64,000 nucleotides of DNA, from assembly GCF_000208745.1 (NCBI RefSeq), contig NC_030855.1:1119264-1183263 (forward strand), read 5' to 3'. Under the pieces are notes generated by a model, which made no database searches, had not been told where the DNA came from, and saw only the letters and a program-made list of their open reading frames with translations. Source of the DNA: Theobroma cacao. Lineage: Eukaryota; Streptophyta; Magnoliopsida; Malvales; Malvaceae. A program made the translations under genes and the position numbers. Below, one piece after another: positions 1-12,474 of the stretch (positions within the stretch are counted from its first letter, which is position 1; each line of letters begins with the position of its first letter).

Positions 1-602
1 AAATTATCAAGTTCTGTTTTATTTTGAAAATGATAATGAATTGTTGGAAGTTCTCAAATAAGATGAAATAAAAGTAAGATTAATCCATTAATTTGATAAG
101 TTAATTAAAAAGCAATATGCTGAAGTTTAGTGAACTGATATTTAATATTAATGGACTAAGGTGAAACGGCAACAAAGTTGAAAAACTCCAGGAATGATTT
201 AGTCGAATTAAAGTTTCATGTTAATCGATTAAATTTGAAACTCAAATTTGAATTTTGCTTCTGAAGTGAATTAATCGACCCAACTTCATAAGTTAAGCGA
301 TTAACTGTGCAAAACTATGAAATTCAAGTCTTCTATGAATAGTTTATATTGTCTTTTTGTTTTTTTTTAATAAGCAGTTGCATTACATCCAATTGAGATT
401 CCCATTTTTGGTTATATTGCACTTGTTTTGGTAATAAAAGACCACCTCTAGAAACATCATTCCCAAAAGGAAATGCCTAATAAGATAGATCAGTGCAGGA
501 GTGCCACTGCTCCTTCATAATTTCTGTTCATATTATTTACACCTTGACATGCAACAGCTGTTGCACAAGTAGCTATCGGAATTCTGAAATCAACAAAGAA
601 AT
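1..602. other. Intergenic, no gene seen
   Basis: AT-rich sequence with no open frame resembling a known protein on either strand. No repeat shared with the rest of the window was noticed. Confidence 0.5.
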
Positions 603-719
603 CTACGGTACGACATCGGGTTCCTGAAGACATTCTTTCATGAGATCATTCCAAGTTAGCAACGCTGCTCCAACCGCAGGCTCCACCTTAGGCCTAATTG
701 GAAGAGTCCCAGGATGGTT
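603..719 (-). pseudogene. Possible C-terminal exon relic of a sugar-kinase-like ATPase
   Basis: On the minus strand a 38-codon frame ending in TAG contains the segment RPKVEPAVGAALLTWNDLMK. It sits in an island that is clearly richer in GC than its surroundings. The P-x-x-GAAL pattern followed by an aromatic residue resembles, from memory, the extreme C-terminus of plant N-acetylglucosamine-kinase-like proteins of the BadF/BadG/BcrA/BcrD ATPase family. Nothing upstream on the same strand reads as the rest of such a protein, so at best this is an orphan last exon or a fragment carried by a transposon. The longer overlapping frames on both strands here have no recognisable content. It could be chance; confidence is low. 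Confidence 0.25.
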
Positions 720-1680
720 CTTGGAGTTTCACCAAAGGTACGGGCAAGAACGGGAAGACGGTCAGAAAGGGTCTTGGAGAAAGGCATTATTGGCATACAA
801 ATGAAAACAAAGGAAGTAGATCGGCCGTCCAATCTTAAAATCACTTGCCTGTTACTCGCCACCGCTACTGTCACCATCGGTCATTTTTCAAGAGATATGT
901 CTCTCAGAAAAAATCTTTACAGATAAAGAACTTTTAGAAACATTTTACAAATCAAATAACAAGAGGAAATTGTAAAAAATAACCTTCTTCATAAGCTCAA
1001 TTAAAAATATTATTTTTTATAATTTTAACTATTTTTGGTCAATTTTTGGCATGACTTGATAATAATATCGTTTAAACAATTTCAGACAAATTAAAATGGT
1101 TTCAGTTTTCTCTATCAAGCCATCCCGATAAAATTTCAAAATTAAATCTTGATTTCTCTCTCTAGTCAAATACTATCTATCACGCCATCCAAAGCGCAAA
1201 GATGACATCAAACTGTTTCTTATTTTGTTTTATTTTTTTAGATAGTGGATCTTGGGGTTCTGAAGGGTGATGAACAATGATTTTACTCTTTGCAGGCAAC
1301 GACTTTGCTCAGGGAAAAGGAACAGCTAAAGCATGTTTGATGAGTTTTATGGTGGTTCACGGTTTTGTTGTGTTTGGGATTGGGATGATTGTTAAGCATG
1401 CTTGTTGGGAATTTTGATTTTTTTTATGGTATTTTGAGTTAAAATTGTTTAGGAAATATTTTGTAAAAGGGGTATATTTTATTTTTGTATAAGGGAAGCG
1501 AGCAAGGCCCTATCGATAGGGATATATTTTGTCTTGCTTTGGAGGGTTATGGAGTTTTGTAACCTATCTTTTATGAAATGCACAATTTCATGGCTTAGCA
1601 AAAAAAAAATTATATATTTTAGGTTCTTGAGTTTATTGGTTTATTCATAGAATCCCAAAGTTGAGGAGTTGAAATTGATT
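720..1680. other. Intergenic, no gene seen
   Basis: The GC-richer island continues to about 900 and then becomes AT-rich. No protein-like frame longer than about 70 codons is recognisable. Confidence 0.4.
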
Positions 1681-2036
1681 ATACTAGTTTTTAACTATTG
1701 TAAGACTGGTTTTTAGATATTGCGTGACTTAATCACTGTGTGACTAGCTTTTAGGCATTACATGATTGGTTTTAGGCATTACGTGACTGGTTTTTAGACA
1801 TTGAGTGACTGATTTTTAAGTAATGCCTAAGTCACACAATATCTTACTAACAAGTCATGCAATCCCTTACTAACAAGTCACGCAATGTCTATCAACTAGT
1901 CACGCAATACCATATCAACCAATCACACAATACATAAAAACTAGTCAAGCAATGCCCAAAGTTAGTCACGCAATATCCAAAGTCAATTACGCAATGCCTA
2001 AAAACTAGTTACGTAATACCTAAAATCACAAAAACT
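1681..2036. repeat. Degenerate minisatellite arranged as a large inverted repeat
   Basis: About 25-bp units built on the phrase TTTTTAGRCATTRCGTGACT recur in the left half (1681-1818). The same phrase recurs as its reverse complement (AGTCACGCAATGCCTAAAAACT-like) in the right half (about 1824-2036). Roughly five left units and nine right units are visible, each diverged by a few bases. Opposed tandem arrays with a spacer of a few bases at about 1819-1824 can fold into a long imperfect hairpin. No coding content is seen. Confidence 0.75.
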
Positions 2037-2039
2037 ATT

Positions 2040-3182
2040 GAATTCCATTTAATAAGATCAACAACTTCAGACGATACACCACATTCCATTGAACAACATA
2101 ATTAACGAATATGCCTACTTAACAAAGAATGTTCAAAATGTTCAAAAGTTTTTCTTCATATATAAAAAATCACTTCAAAATACTTAAAAATACTTAAAAT
2201 GCTCAAAAAAAATTTTCGTGTATAAAAAATTACTCTAAAATGCTTAAAATGCTTAAACGTTTTTATTTCTAGTAAAGAATACTCCAGAGATGAATAATAT
2301 AGCGAAGAAAACTCAAAGAATATGAGTTGGTTTGAGACACAGACCTAAATATACTTGACCCGTTAGTAGGTTTCAGGTTGAGACACTGAGCCAAATAAAT
2401 GAGTCAGTTTTATTAAGGGTAATTTTATCCAAATTTTAATTTTCTTGGTTAAAAACAGTTTAAATTATAAAGAGACTTATTGTCAAAAACACCATATGCA
2501 TAAGGCCTATTTGAAAAAAGAACTCTAATAACAATCCTCTTTAATTCTTTAAGAAATCAAATCCCTTATACATTATTTGCTTGCAAAACATCTTGTATAA
2601 GATTAATAACTTCGCCTTTCGCCTCTCAATAAGAAGTTTTTAATGATTTGATTTCGTTAGTAAAAGATACAAACAAATAAGATTTCATTGTATTCTATAA
2701 CTATTCGATATGAAATGTAACTGATATAAAATTTCTTTGACGTCACTTTAATAGGAACATATACTTTACATGAAGGTTTTTAATGATTGAATTCGAGTTG
2801 TAGAAAAAGATAAAATAGCTAGGTGAGTTACTTTCATTAAATAGATAACTCAATTAATTGATTGAAAATATTCATTAACGTTTTGTTAATTTTAGGGGGG
2901 AAAGAACACAGTCCATGGTTTTTATGAGTCTGAATTTTTTAAGCATTTTCAAGTAATTTTTTTTGTTTTAATTAATTCTTGAATATTTCACTCACTAGAA
3001 GATATATGATATTCTTCTTACAAAAGTTGAAATTGAATTCTCATTTACAAGATCTAATTGAGCTTCTAACCCTTGGGAGAGTGCAGAAGTGACTGAGATG
3101 AACGTGTGCATGACATAGCTGCTACATATTCGAACCTTTCTTTTTTGGTACAACGCATTCCAGCTTGAACCAGCAATTTTCC
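2040..3182. other. Intergenic, upstream region of the BBE-like pseudogene
   Basis: AT-rich sequence with no recognisable gene. It would have held the promoter of the adjacent BBE-like pseudogene. Confidence 0.5.
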
Positions 3183-3189
3183 TATAAAT
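3183..3189 (+). promoter_or_regulatory. TATA box of the BBE-like pseudogene
   Basis: TATAAAT lies 48 bp before the ATG of the BBE-like pseudogene, a short but normal plant spacing. It suggests that the locus decayed in place from a full gene with its own promoter rather than from a processed copy. Confidence 0.5.
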
Positions 3190-3230
3190 TCCTTCTACAT
3201 CTTCTCACTTTGGACATCATTCAAAAAATC

Positions 3231-4829
3231 ATGGGAAGTTTAAGGCCTGCTGCTGTTGTTTCACTGCTTTCTGTTCTCCTTCTTTCCATTTCATTACAGT
3301 GAACTTCAGATTCTGCCCAGAAAAGCTTTCTTCAATGTCTACTACACAATTCTCATCCATCTCACCCAATCTCCGCAGCAATCTTCACTCCTCAAAATCC
3401 CTCCTATTCCTCCGTTCTACAATCTTACATTCGAAATCTTCGATTCAGTGAGACCTTCACCCCGAAACCATTCCTTATTCTCACTGCTATGCATGAGTCC
3501 CATATCCAAGCTGTCACTGTTTGTGCCAAAAAGGATAACATTCAAATGAAGATTCGAAGTGGTGGCCACGACTATGAAGGCTTATCATATGTTGCTACTG
3601 TTCCTTTCTTTGTCCTTGACATGTTCAATCTTCGATCCATTGATGTAGATGTAGCAAGCGAGACTGCCTGGGTTCAGACAGGAGCAACTCTTGGTTAAGT
3701 TTACTACAGAGTCTCCCAGAAGAGCAAAACACATGATTTCCCAGCTGGTGTTTGTCCCACAGTTGGCGTCGGTGATCACCTTGGTGGAGGTGGCTATGGT
3801 AATATGATGAGAAAATATGGTCTTTCTGTCGATAACATCGTCGATGCATATTTCATTGATGTTAATGGCAGACTTCATGATAGAAAATCCATGCGTCAAG
3901 ATATCTTCTGGGCCATTAGAGGAGGTGGGGCAGCAAGCTTTGGTGTTGTTCTTGGATACAAAATTAAGTTGGTTCGTGTTCCCGAAAAGGTCTGTGTCTT
4001 TCGGGTTGAGAAAACTTTGGGAGAAGATGCAACGGATATTGTAGACCTGTGGCAACATGTTGAGGATAAGCTGCCTGAAGACCTCTTTGTCAGACTTGTC
4101 CTGGATGTTGTAAACAGCAGTCGAAACACTGGAGAAAAGACCGTAAGGGCTGCATTCATTTCCTTGTTCCTCGGAGACTGAGAGACTTCTTTCTATCATG
4201 AATGAGAGATTTCCTGCACTGGGTTTAGCTCAATCCGATTGCATTGAAACAAGCTGGGTTCAATCTGTCCTATTCTGGACCAACATTTCCATCGAGAAGA
4301 AACAGAAATTTTGTTGGATCGAACTTCTTCATCATTGGTTTTCCTGAAGAGGAAATCAGATTACGTGAAGAAACCAATTCCACAGGCTGATTTAGAGTGG
4401 CTTTGGAAGAGAATAATTGAACTACAGGTGCCACAACTGATATTCAATCCTTACGGTGGGAGGATGGCTGAAATTCGATCGGCAGCAACACCTTTCCCCC
4501 ACAGAGCTGGAAACCTATGGAAGATTCAATACGTAACGAATTGGAATGAACCTGGCACTGAAGCAGCGGATCATTACATAAGTTTGACGAGGAAGCTCCA
4601 TGGATGCATGACTCGTTTCGCGTCCAGAAACCCAAGGGAGGCATTTCTCAATTACAGAGACATTGATTTGGGTGTCAACCACAATAGAAGACAAAGCTAC
4701 ATGGAAGGAAGAGTTTACGGAATCAAGTATCTCAAGGGAAATTTCAACACATTGGTGCATATTAAGACTAAGGTTGATCCTTGCAATTTCTTTAGAAATG
4801 AACAAAGTATTCCCATACTTCCATACTAA
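3231..4829 (+). pseudogene. BBE-like FAD-linked oxidase pseudogene (full length, four lesions)
   Basis: The frame from ATG 3231 (MGSLRPAAVVSLLSVLLLS, a signal peptide) aligns end to end with the two intact BBE-like genes downstream, finishing at NEQSIPILPY. It keeps the histidine for flavin attachment (RSGGHDYEGLSY), the cysteine (PAGVCPTVGVG) and the NYRDIDLG active-site segment. It is broken by TGA at 3300-3302 right after the signal peptide, by TAA at 3696-3698 where the paralogs have Glu (GEL to G-stop), by a frameshift at about 4180 and by a compensating shift near 4290-4310. The glycine after VGVG is Asp (GDHLGGGG) in an otherwise invariant glycine-rich flavin loop. Like its paralogs it has no introns. 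The reading frame is otherwise well kept, so inactivation looks fairly recent. Confidence 0.9.
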
Positions 4830-6559
4830 GGCAACTGAATCAAATGGTGGCAGATATAGTATTTTTATTAATTTATTATCTGTCTATAACTGTTTTTTCG
4901 GTTGCTAGAAGTGTAGAAAAAAATTAAGTTTCTTCTTTCTTAAGAATAAAACAAAAGATTGTTGTGCAACCAAATTTTATTTGAGGAAAAGAGATCATAC
5001 TAGTATAGTATTTTATTTGTCTAATTTGAACAAATTTTATGTGAAAACGTGAAAAAATAAAAGACCTTCATAATTTTATGGCATTTATTTTATATCAATT
5101 TTCTTATTTATACACATACAGAATTTTAATAAAGTTGATATATCTATTCAATAATTAATTAATTTATTAATTTTTATAAAATTTTCTAATACGACATGTA
5201 TCAACCTTTAAACCCCATTTACATAGATTAAAATTCAAGTGCCGATAAATATATAAGATGATTTTTTTTATCTAAGATTATTGGTTAATTAAGGTATTTA
5301 TGGATTAAAATATTATAATACATGCTAAACTAATGTTACATATGGGTGGAATATGCTTTGAAATTCAATGAAGCCAAAGAAAAAGAAATATTCAATCACT
5401 TACAGAAAGGTTGCCTTACCACTTGCTTAATGCTATTTTACGAGATGCTTGATCAGTATATAATTCTTTTGCATTCAATCAAAAAGTAAAAATAGTATTT
5501 GTTTTAACTTATAAGAAAATAAAAAATAAGAATAATAATTTCCAATTTAATTTTTTAAGAATAATAATAAAAAAATTGCAGATGCTTCGTATTGATAGTC
5601 TTAATGGCCATAAAAGCAAAAAAAAAAAAAAAGATTTTGATATGCATGTGATGTTGTTGTCATAAATATATTTTTTCTTCATACATGATTTCTCCCTCAT
5701 CCTTAATTTCTCTGCTACTACATTGCTTTACTCCTAACATTTATTTTATAGTCCCTCCCCATTCAACAGCATTTCTGCTAACACACTGCCCCCATGTAAA
5801 AACAGCATAAAATTGCACACCAAAATTTTCCTCTACTATTGGTTTCCTAGCAAGTACTCAACTTTTGGTTTCGCACCATAATTCCACACCAAAATTCTCC
5901 TCTCCATCAATAGCCTTTAGCCAATGTAGTGCCCTTAGCTTCACTAATTGTGCTATTGCCTTTAGTTCCCTACTTTTTCTTTTGAAAAATATGTTAGAAC
6001 ACCAAACTAGAAAACTTATAAATTTGCTTCAAAGCATATATCAATGCCACTGTTTTTAAAGTTTTATTAGCCCCTACTTGTAGTATGCAAAAGAGTTACC
6101 GGCGTATAAACCTTAACGATATAATGTAACCTAGTAATTGACGTTGTTTTGCACTGACGAAATCAATCCATTGAGCACTCAACAGAGTATAATAAGATTA
6201 TTAAACTTCTATAATATTTTTTCTTTAGGAAAATAATATAGAAGAAAATTTGAAAAAAATTTGAAAAAGGAAGGAATGACTTTTCTATTTTTCAATATAG
6301 ATTATGTTGATAAATGGGGTCCTCTTTTATAAGCTTAGATGTCTGTTTCCAACAGACACTGTTTGTATCTATTTCAAACAGTTGCTCGTGTTAGTCTTTC
6401 CAAATAGACGTGACTTTTCTTTTTATTTTATTTTATTTATTTTCAACAGATATAACCCTTCTCTTAATTTTAATTTTCAACGATCATAATTTTTTCTTTT
6501 ATTCTGATATCTTTTATTTGAAAATATCCAACAAAATCATCTCATTTTGCTCTCCCAAA
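4830..6559. other. Intergenic, no gene seen
   Basis: Strongly AT-rich spacer between the BBE-like pseudogene and a LINE remnant, with several poly-A/T runs. Nothing recognisable in any frame. Confidence 0.5.
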
Positions 6560-7305
6560 ATAGTCCCCACGCACAATGAACCACTATATGATCCTGTAGA
6601 CCCAAATAACGCCGCTAGTTGTTTTATGAACAAAGCCATGGATTCCGGTATGCAATCCAATATTCCCCACCAATTTATAATGTCTCCCCACATAGTCTAC
6701 AACCATTCGCAATATAAAAGCACATGATTTCCATCCTCTAATGAAGTTTTACACCAAGGACATAACCACTCCTCTTCCGGTATTGAGACTCCTCCAGAGA
6801 TAAGGAAACATTTTGTAGGTGCACTATCCAAGTATGCCATCCACAAGAAGCATTGTACGTTTGATCGTAATTAAATTTCATAATACCTTTAGATTGTCAT
6901 CACACCCATTCTCCCCATCATTATTGAAAAATGTCCTAATTGAGAATTTTCCATTCACATCCCATTTCCAAATCAATTGGTCATTTCAGCTAGGCATGAG
7001 AAAAACACCATCTAGACATTGTAATAATTTTTTTAGCACTTCCTTCTCTCTATCAAGTACCTCCCGTCGAAAATTAATCTCCCATTTTATCTCATTGAGC
7101 ATTCCCCCTTTATAATCCTCGTTGACCTTTCCCTCCTTGTGTTTTGCAAGTTGGAGTAGTCTTGATTGAACCTCCTTGAGTGATCTCTCCTCAACCCACA
7201 CATCATGCCAAAACAATATGTCAATATTCACAAAAATATTCATAGTAACCGTATAATTTTTTTGGTGTACATAACAAAAGCTATCCCATCTAATAAACTC
7301 CAACT
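6560..7305 (-). mobile_element. Non-LTR retrotransposon (LINE) remnant: end of reverse transcriptase region and zf-RVT domain
   Basis: On the minus strand, reading from 7303, the segment FWHDVWVEERSLKEV followed by a WEINFRREVLDREKEV stretch is typical of the linker after the plant L1-type reverse transcriptase. Further on (about 6805-6735) the reading EEEWLCPWCKTSLEDGNHVL with a following YCEW gives the C-x2-C...H...C pattern of the zf-RVT zinc-binding domain. Frames shift and stops interrupt, and no 5' part, ORF1 or poly-A tail was identified, so this is a dead 5'-truncated or eroded copy. Sequence from 7306 to 7714 on the same strand may belong to it but has no recognisable domain. Confidence 0.8.
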
Positions 7306-9068
7306 GACTTATTCGGAAGATTTCAGAGTTGGAATATCAGGTTCTAACTTGATATAGGGTTACAAACCGACCCAAAAATCTACATATGGGTTCCCAAATG
7401 AAGCTCATATTTTGAAGGAAAAAATGAATAAAATCAAAGCCAAATTGATTGAGTGATGTTTGATTCTTCTGGTGGTTTTCCTTTTTTGACCAAATAATGC
7501 AACTAGAAAGGAGGGATAAATGAACACCACGTGAAGGATGCTCTTCTTCTCTTGTTCTACCCTTGCACTTGGCCAATTGGGCTGCTTTTCGGCCTTCTCT
7601 CTCAACCATGTGCATCCATTGACCAAAAGATTGAAGAAGATGGATCAACGTAACATATATTATTATATAAATAATATTCAAAGAAAGCCGCCCATATAGT
7701 GAAGTCAGCGACAATAAATTATAAAATAAAATATTTCCATCAATTATGAGTCCTCCATTCCTTCAACGTTTGATGAATTTATTATTTTCCCTCAAGTGAT
7801 CTTATTTATGTAACCATTACTTAATCTACCTATACTAGTATTTCTTCCCTTTTTAGCTCTTTTTTTTTAATTTTTTCTTTAATAACAAATTAATTTTAGA
7901 AAAGTGAAAAGTAAATTTAAAATATACAAATAAAATATTAAAAAAAAATAAGAATATAATTTTTAAACATCAAAAAATTTTTTTATTGATGTCATTTGAC
8001 TCATAAGGGTTGCTCCGTCCAAAAGTGTTATAGATTGACCATGTAAAGACTGCGGATTGTGCCACTCTATCTTTTTTTCATATCTATGTGATCTTATATT
8101 TGGTGGACTGATTCGTATACTATTAATTCATCAAATAATGTTATTTCATACAAGTGTACAAATAAAAATTTAAAAATATTTTAAATAAATATCTTAAAAT
8201 TATGAATATTTATTTTTTAAGCTTCTTAATTTTTAAATTTATTTATTAGTGAAGTGATATATTTAGTTCAATTCTATAACATATAAAATCCATGCATTGA
8301 GATAGTGTATCAAACACAAATCTTTTATCAAATAATTAAAAAAATAATGATATTTGTCATGAAAAAAATTATATTTGTCAAACAGCTAACAAAATATCAT
8401 CCGATCTTCCAGTATTTTAATAAAATTAAAAGAAACTGAGTTCATGTCTTACCAAAAAGGGGGAAAAGTGGGAATGTGGCCCAGCATTGATTATCTTTTT
8501 CATAGGCACACGAAACTTTGTGCACGAAGTGATTATTTCCCTTAAGTTTTATTTTGTTTTCATTTTAGTCCTTATTTTCAAAATTAATGCAATTTTAACA
8601 CAATATTTAAAATAATGTCTTTCTCCTAAGAAAATAGTGTTATTTTGTTTTATTTGGAAAATAGTGTCTTCTCCCAAGATATGGATAAATGCTATCTACT
8701 TCTTTTCTCTAAGGACTTAAGTGAAAAGCCTTCAAATCTTTTTAGGCTATAGTAAAATCTTATGAACTAGCAGGGTAGAAATTTTAATTTCTAAAAAACT
8801 AATGGGTAGAGCTGCGTGTCCCTGGAGGCCTAAGACCTTCTTGGCTGAATTATTGATACTAGTTTTGAAGTCCTAAAGTTTGAATCACACCGCTGACCAC
8901 TGTGCTTACGATCAAAGAAATGTTTCTTAAAGTAAAATCGCCTAGAATCTGCAAAAATCCCTGCAGATTTCCCACTTCCTTATCCGGACACGCTTACTTT
9001 GGTATTAGAGTTATTAATTTTGCGACAGTATTAGCTGGCATTCACTCTATAATGACCTTCTGTTACTC
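7306..9068. other. Intergenic, no gene seen
   Basis: AT-rich spacer between the LINE remnant and the first intact BBE-like gene. The last few hundred bases must contain that gene's upstream promoter, but no cis-element was assigned apart from the TATA box. Confidence 0.5.
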
Positions 9069-9076
9069 TATAAATA
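9069..9076 (+). promoter_or_regulatory. TATA box of BBE-like gene 1
   Basis: TATAAATA lies 90 bp upstream of ATG 9159. Transcription would start near 9100 and leave a leader of about 60 nt without an intron. Confidence 0.6.
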
Positions 9077-9158
9077 CACCATAGAATGGAAACAAAGAAG
9101 ACTACACAAGCCAATTGGGTTGAGGTTGTGTGTACTTCTATAGTTTGCTAGCAGAAAA

Positions 9159-10772
9159 ATGAGGGCGTCAAGGTCTATACTTTTACCATTTCTTTCAACC
9201 CTTTTGTTCTCGATTCCATTGGTGACATCATATTCAGCGCTTGATGATTTTCTCCAATGTCTTCCCAAACATTATTCCGATCCTTCTAAACCCATCGCTG
9301 ATGCCATATACACTCCCACCAATCCTTCCTTTCAATCTGTTTACGAGCTGCATGCGTATAACCTTAGAGTTTTAACACAGGCAAATGCAACCCTGAAACC
9401 TATGGCCATTATAGCTGCTCTGCATGAATCTCATGCTCAAGCAACTATCTTTTGTGCAAAACATTTCGGTTTGCAGATACGACTTCGAAGCGGTGGACAT
9501 GATTATGAGGGCCTTTCATTCGCGTCCTCTGTCCCATTTGTCATCCTTGATCTGTCTAATCTTCGATCTATACAGATTGATATGGCTAGAGAGACTGCAT
9601 GGGTTCAGGCAGGGGCAACCACTGGAGAACTCTATTATCGGATTGCAGAGAGAAGCAATGTCCATGCTTTCCCAGCTGGAGTCTGCACCACCTTAGGCGT
9701 AGGCGGTCATTTAACTGGAGGTGGCTACGGGCCTATGATAAGAAAATTTGGGCTTTCTATAGATAATGTCATTGACGCGCAATTAATTGATGTCAATGGT
9801 AGAATCCTTGACAGAAAGTCCATGGGAGAGGATGTCTTTTGGGCTATCAGAGGTGGCGGTGGAACTAGCTTCGGAGTCATTCTCTCATGGAAGATCAAGC
9901 TGGTTCGAGTCCCTGCTAAAGTAACTGTTTTCGAAGTGAAAAAGACTTTGGAACAAGGGGCAACAGATCTTGTTTATAAGTGGCTACAAGTTGCCTATAA
10001 ACTCGATGAAGACCTTTTTATCCGTATCACCCCCGTAGCCATCACTGGGAATGGCAAGGGCAACAAGACGGTACAAGTCTCTTTCATTGGCCATTTTCTT
10101 GGACAAACCGACAGGCTTCTCCAACTGGTGCAAGCTAGCTTTCCAGAATTGGGCTTGCAACGAAATGACTGTATAGAAATGAGTTGGATTGAATCCACGC
10201 TTTACTGGGCTGGCTTCCCCAACGGGACATCCGTTGACATTTTGCTCAATAGAGTGCCACAGAGCAAAGTCTTCTTCAAAACCAAGTCTGACTACGTTAA
10301 AAACGTGATTCCAAAGGCGGGTTTAGAAACCTTGTGGAAGATGATGATGCGAATAGAGAGCATATGGATCCAGATGAACCCTTATGGTGGAAGAATGGCT
10401 GAGATTCCCGAGTCTGAAACGGCATTCGCACACAGAGGTGGAAACCTTTACAAAGTTCAATACACCGTACACTGGTCGGAAGAGAGCAGTGAAGCCACCA
10501 AAAAGTACGTAGGATGGCTAAGAAAACTGTACTCTGCCATGGCTCCCTACGTCTCTAGTAGACCAAGGGAGGCATTTCTCAACTACAGGGATCTCGACAT
10601 CGGCAGCAATGGCAGCAACAGCTCGGATTTTGCCGTTGCAAAAGTTTATGGCGCCAAGTATTTCAAAACTAATTTCCTGAGATTGGCACGAGTCAAGGCC
10701 AAGGTAGATCCCGAAAATTTCTTCAAAAACGAACAAAGTATTCCGCCATTTCCATCTTCGAAGTCAAAATGA
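9159..10772 (+). CDS. BBE-like FAD-linked oxidoreductase, Leu-gatekeeper type
   Basis: A 537-residue single-exon gene, the usual length for plant BBE-like proteins. Residues 1-26 form a signal peptide, so the product is predicted to be secreted or vacuolar. The FAD-binding (PCMH-type) domain spans about 75-250 and the C-terminal BBE domain about 475-533. Bicovalent flavin residues are His114 (RSGGHDYEG) and Cys176 (PAGVCTTLG), 62 apart as in California-poppy BBE. Active-site positions by alignment from memory with AtBBE-like 15 are Tyr116, Tyr190, Lys432, Gln434 and Tyr476 (NYRD). The residue three after Cys is Leu179, the position where a leucine in AtBBE-like 15 blocks oxygen access. Family substrates include monolignols, oligosaccharides and alkaloids; the substrate here cannot be read from sequence. 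The start is fixed by the signal peptide and the TATA spacing. Several N-glycosylation sequons are present. Confidence 0.95.
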   Translation: MRASRSILLPFLSTLLFSIPLVTSYSALDDFLQCLPKHYSDPSKPIADAIYTPTNPSFQSVYELHAYNLRVLTQANATLKPMAIIAALHESHAQATIFCAKHFGLQIRLRSGGHDYEGLSFASSVPFVILDLSNLRSIQIDMARETAWVQAGATTGELYYRIAERSNVHAFPAGVCTTLGVGGHLTGGGYGPMIRKFGLSIDNVIDAQLIDVNGRILDRKSMGEDVFWAIRGGGGTSFGVILSWKIKLVRVPAKVTVFEVKKTLEQGATDLVYKWLQVAYKLDEDLFIRITPVAITGNGKGNKTVQVSFIGHFLGQTDRLLQLVQASFPELGLQRNDCIEMSWIESTLYWAGFPNGTSVDILLNRVPQSKVFFKTKSDYVKNVIPKAGLETLWKMMMRIESIWIQMNPYGGRMAEIPESETAFAHRGGNLYKVQYTVHWSEESSEATKKYVGWLRKLYSAMAPYVSSRPREAFLNYRDLDIGSNGSNSSDFAVAKVYGAKYFKTNFLRLARVKAKVDPENFFKNEQSIPPFPSSKSK

Positions 10773-12474
10773 GCACTATATACAAGCCTTTTTTAATTTG
10801 TTATTGTCAAAGAATTAGTAGTTCTTCGGGTTTATATTTGATACACTATCCATCAACCTTGTCATCTGGTCATCTTGATAATAAATAAATTTAAAAGTTG
10901 AAATTCTCAAAAATAAATTTTTACAATTTAAAAATATTTATTTTGAAAGATTTTTAAACTTTTACTTTTATACATTTGTGAGATAACACTCTACAGTGAT
11001 TAATAGGATTCACCGTGAGTAATAGTGTATAAATACATCGACAATAAATAAAAATATAAACCTTAGTTTTTCTTGTTCATCAAATTAAAGTTTATCCTGG
11101 ATATATGGTTGGCCACTTGGCCTATGTGATTAAACCGTCAATTTTTTTGTTTTATTTTGAAAGCCCTTTTATATGAATATTGATGCATTTCCATTTTTAG
11201 ATACAAATAGAAAGTTTTGTTTGTAACAAACTATGAGGAAAAAAAAAGTTTACCAAATCAATATTAGTTCTTATTGGATGTTAAATTTTATGAGTTTAAG
11301 ATTCTATTTAGAGCTACATACAAAACTCACCTTTTACCAAACATGCAGCTAGTATGGCTAATCCACGATTTTGGGGTTTAATCTATAAATGGTTATTTCG
11401 TAGAATAATCATTCAATGAACTAAGTTTGATCATTTAATTTAATTTAATGGCATACATTTTTTACTCAAAAAATTATATTCAAATCTTCTTTAAACAAAT
11501 CAAAGTAAGAGTCTAATATTTAATAATCATCTTAAAAAATTAAGATAATAGTTTTAAAATATTTTTGCACATATATTTTATATTATTGACTATAAATATG
11601 ATAAGTTACTAGACATTAGCAATATTATTTTTAAAATAATAACTTTGAAAAATATTATTTAATACATATCTAACATGACTTTTTATATTAGCCTTCTCTT
11701 GGCATCCATCATGGCTGGATGCAACCTTGCAGACTTGCAGTGCCGTCCAACGAAAATAGTATAGAAACAATTAAACCATATCTTCTTATTGATTACTCCC
11801 CCATTAATGTGCTGCAGAAATATTTTATTGTGAAACAATTATTTGTCAAAGTCAAATTCTTCTTTGAAGCAGCCTAATAATATGTATTAAGTCATAAAAT
11901 GACATCTAAATTTTAAATATAAATTTGATTAAAAGCAAAAGCGTACTATAGTCTTCACAAAAATTTGGAACCCCTTACACCACATTTATATATATATATA
12001 TAATTGGAGTATTTTTTTTTTTGGAAATCAATTGAACTTCTAACCTTTTCTTTAAAATTAATCAAAGCCCTTATTTAGATGTAAATTTTAATATCAACCG
12101 TTAATTAACTTCTTCTGTATGCTAGTTAGAATATAATTACCATTCCAAAAAATCATTTCAAATATATATTGCCGACCTAACATTTTTTGGACATGTGCCA
12201 AAAAAAGGAGATTGTCATTTATTGGGTATGTGTAGAATTAAATAAAAATACCAAGTATTTTATTTTGATACGGTACGCATTGGATTGCAACGGGGAATAT
12301 TACTGGCTTGTAAAGGAAGGTAACGTGTACAACTTGGATTCGAGTAGAACGTTAGACTTCTAACTATTTGGAGTTTCTACATTAACTTACAATTTATTAA
12401 CAAATTTTTTAATTATGCAAATTAATAACAAGATAAAATATTTGCATTAAAGTATTTAATTTAAGGTGGTCTGC
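10773..12474. other. Intergenic, no gene seen
   Basis: AT-rich spacer between the two intact BBE-like genes, including a short TA microsatellite near 11987-12002. No gene-like frame seen. Confidence 0.5.

Noticed and set aside
1681..2036. CRISPR-like array
   Set aside because: Units are degenerate, contiguous without unique spacers, inverted midway and in plant DNA.
3585..4199. 204-codon frame on the minus strand inside the BBE-like pseudogene
   Set aside because: It is an antisense shadow; the sense strand aligns fully with intact paralogs.
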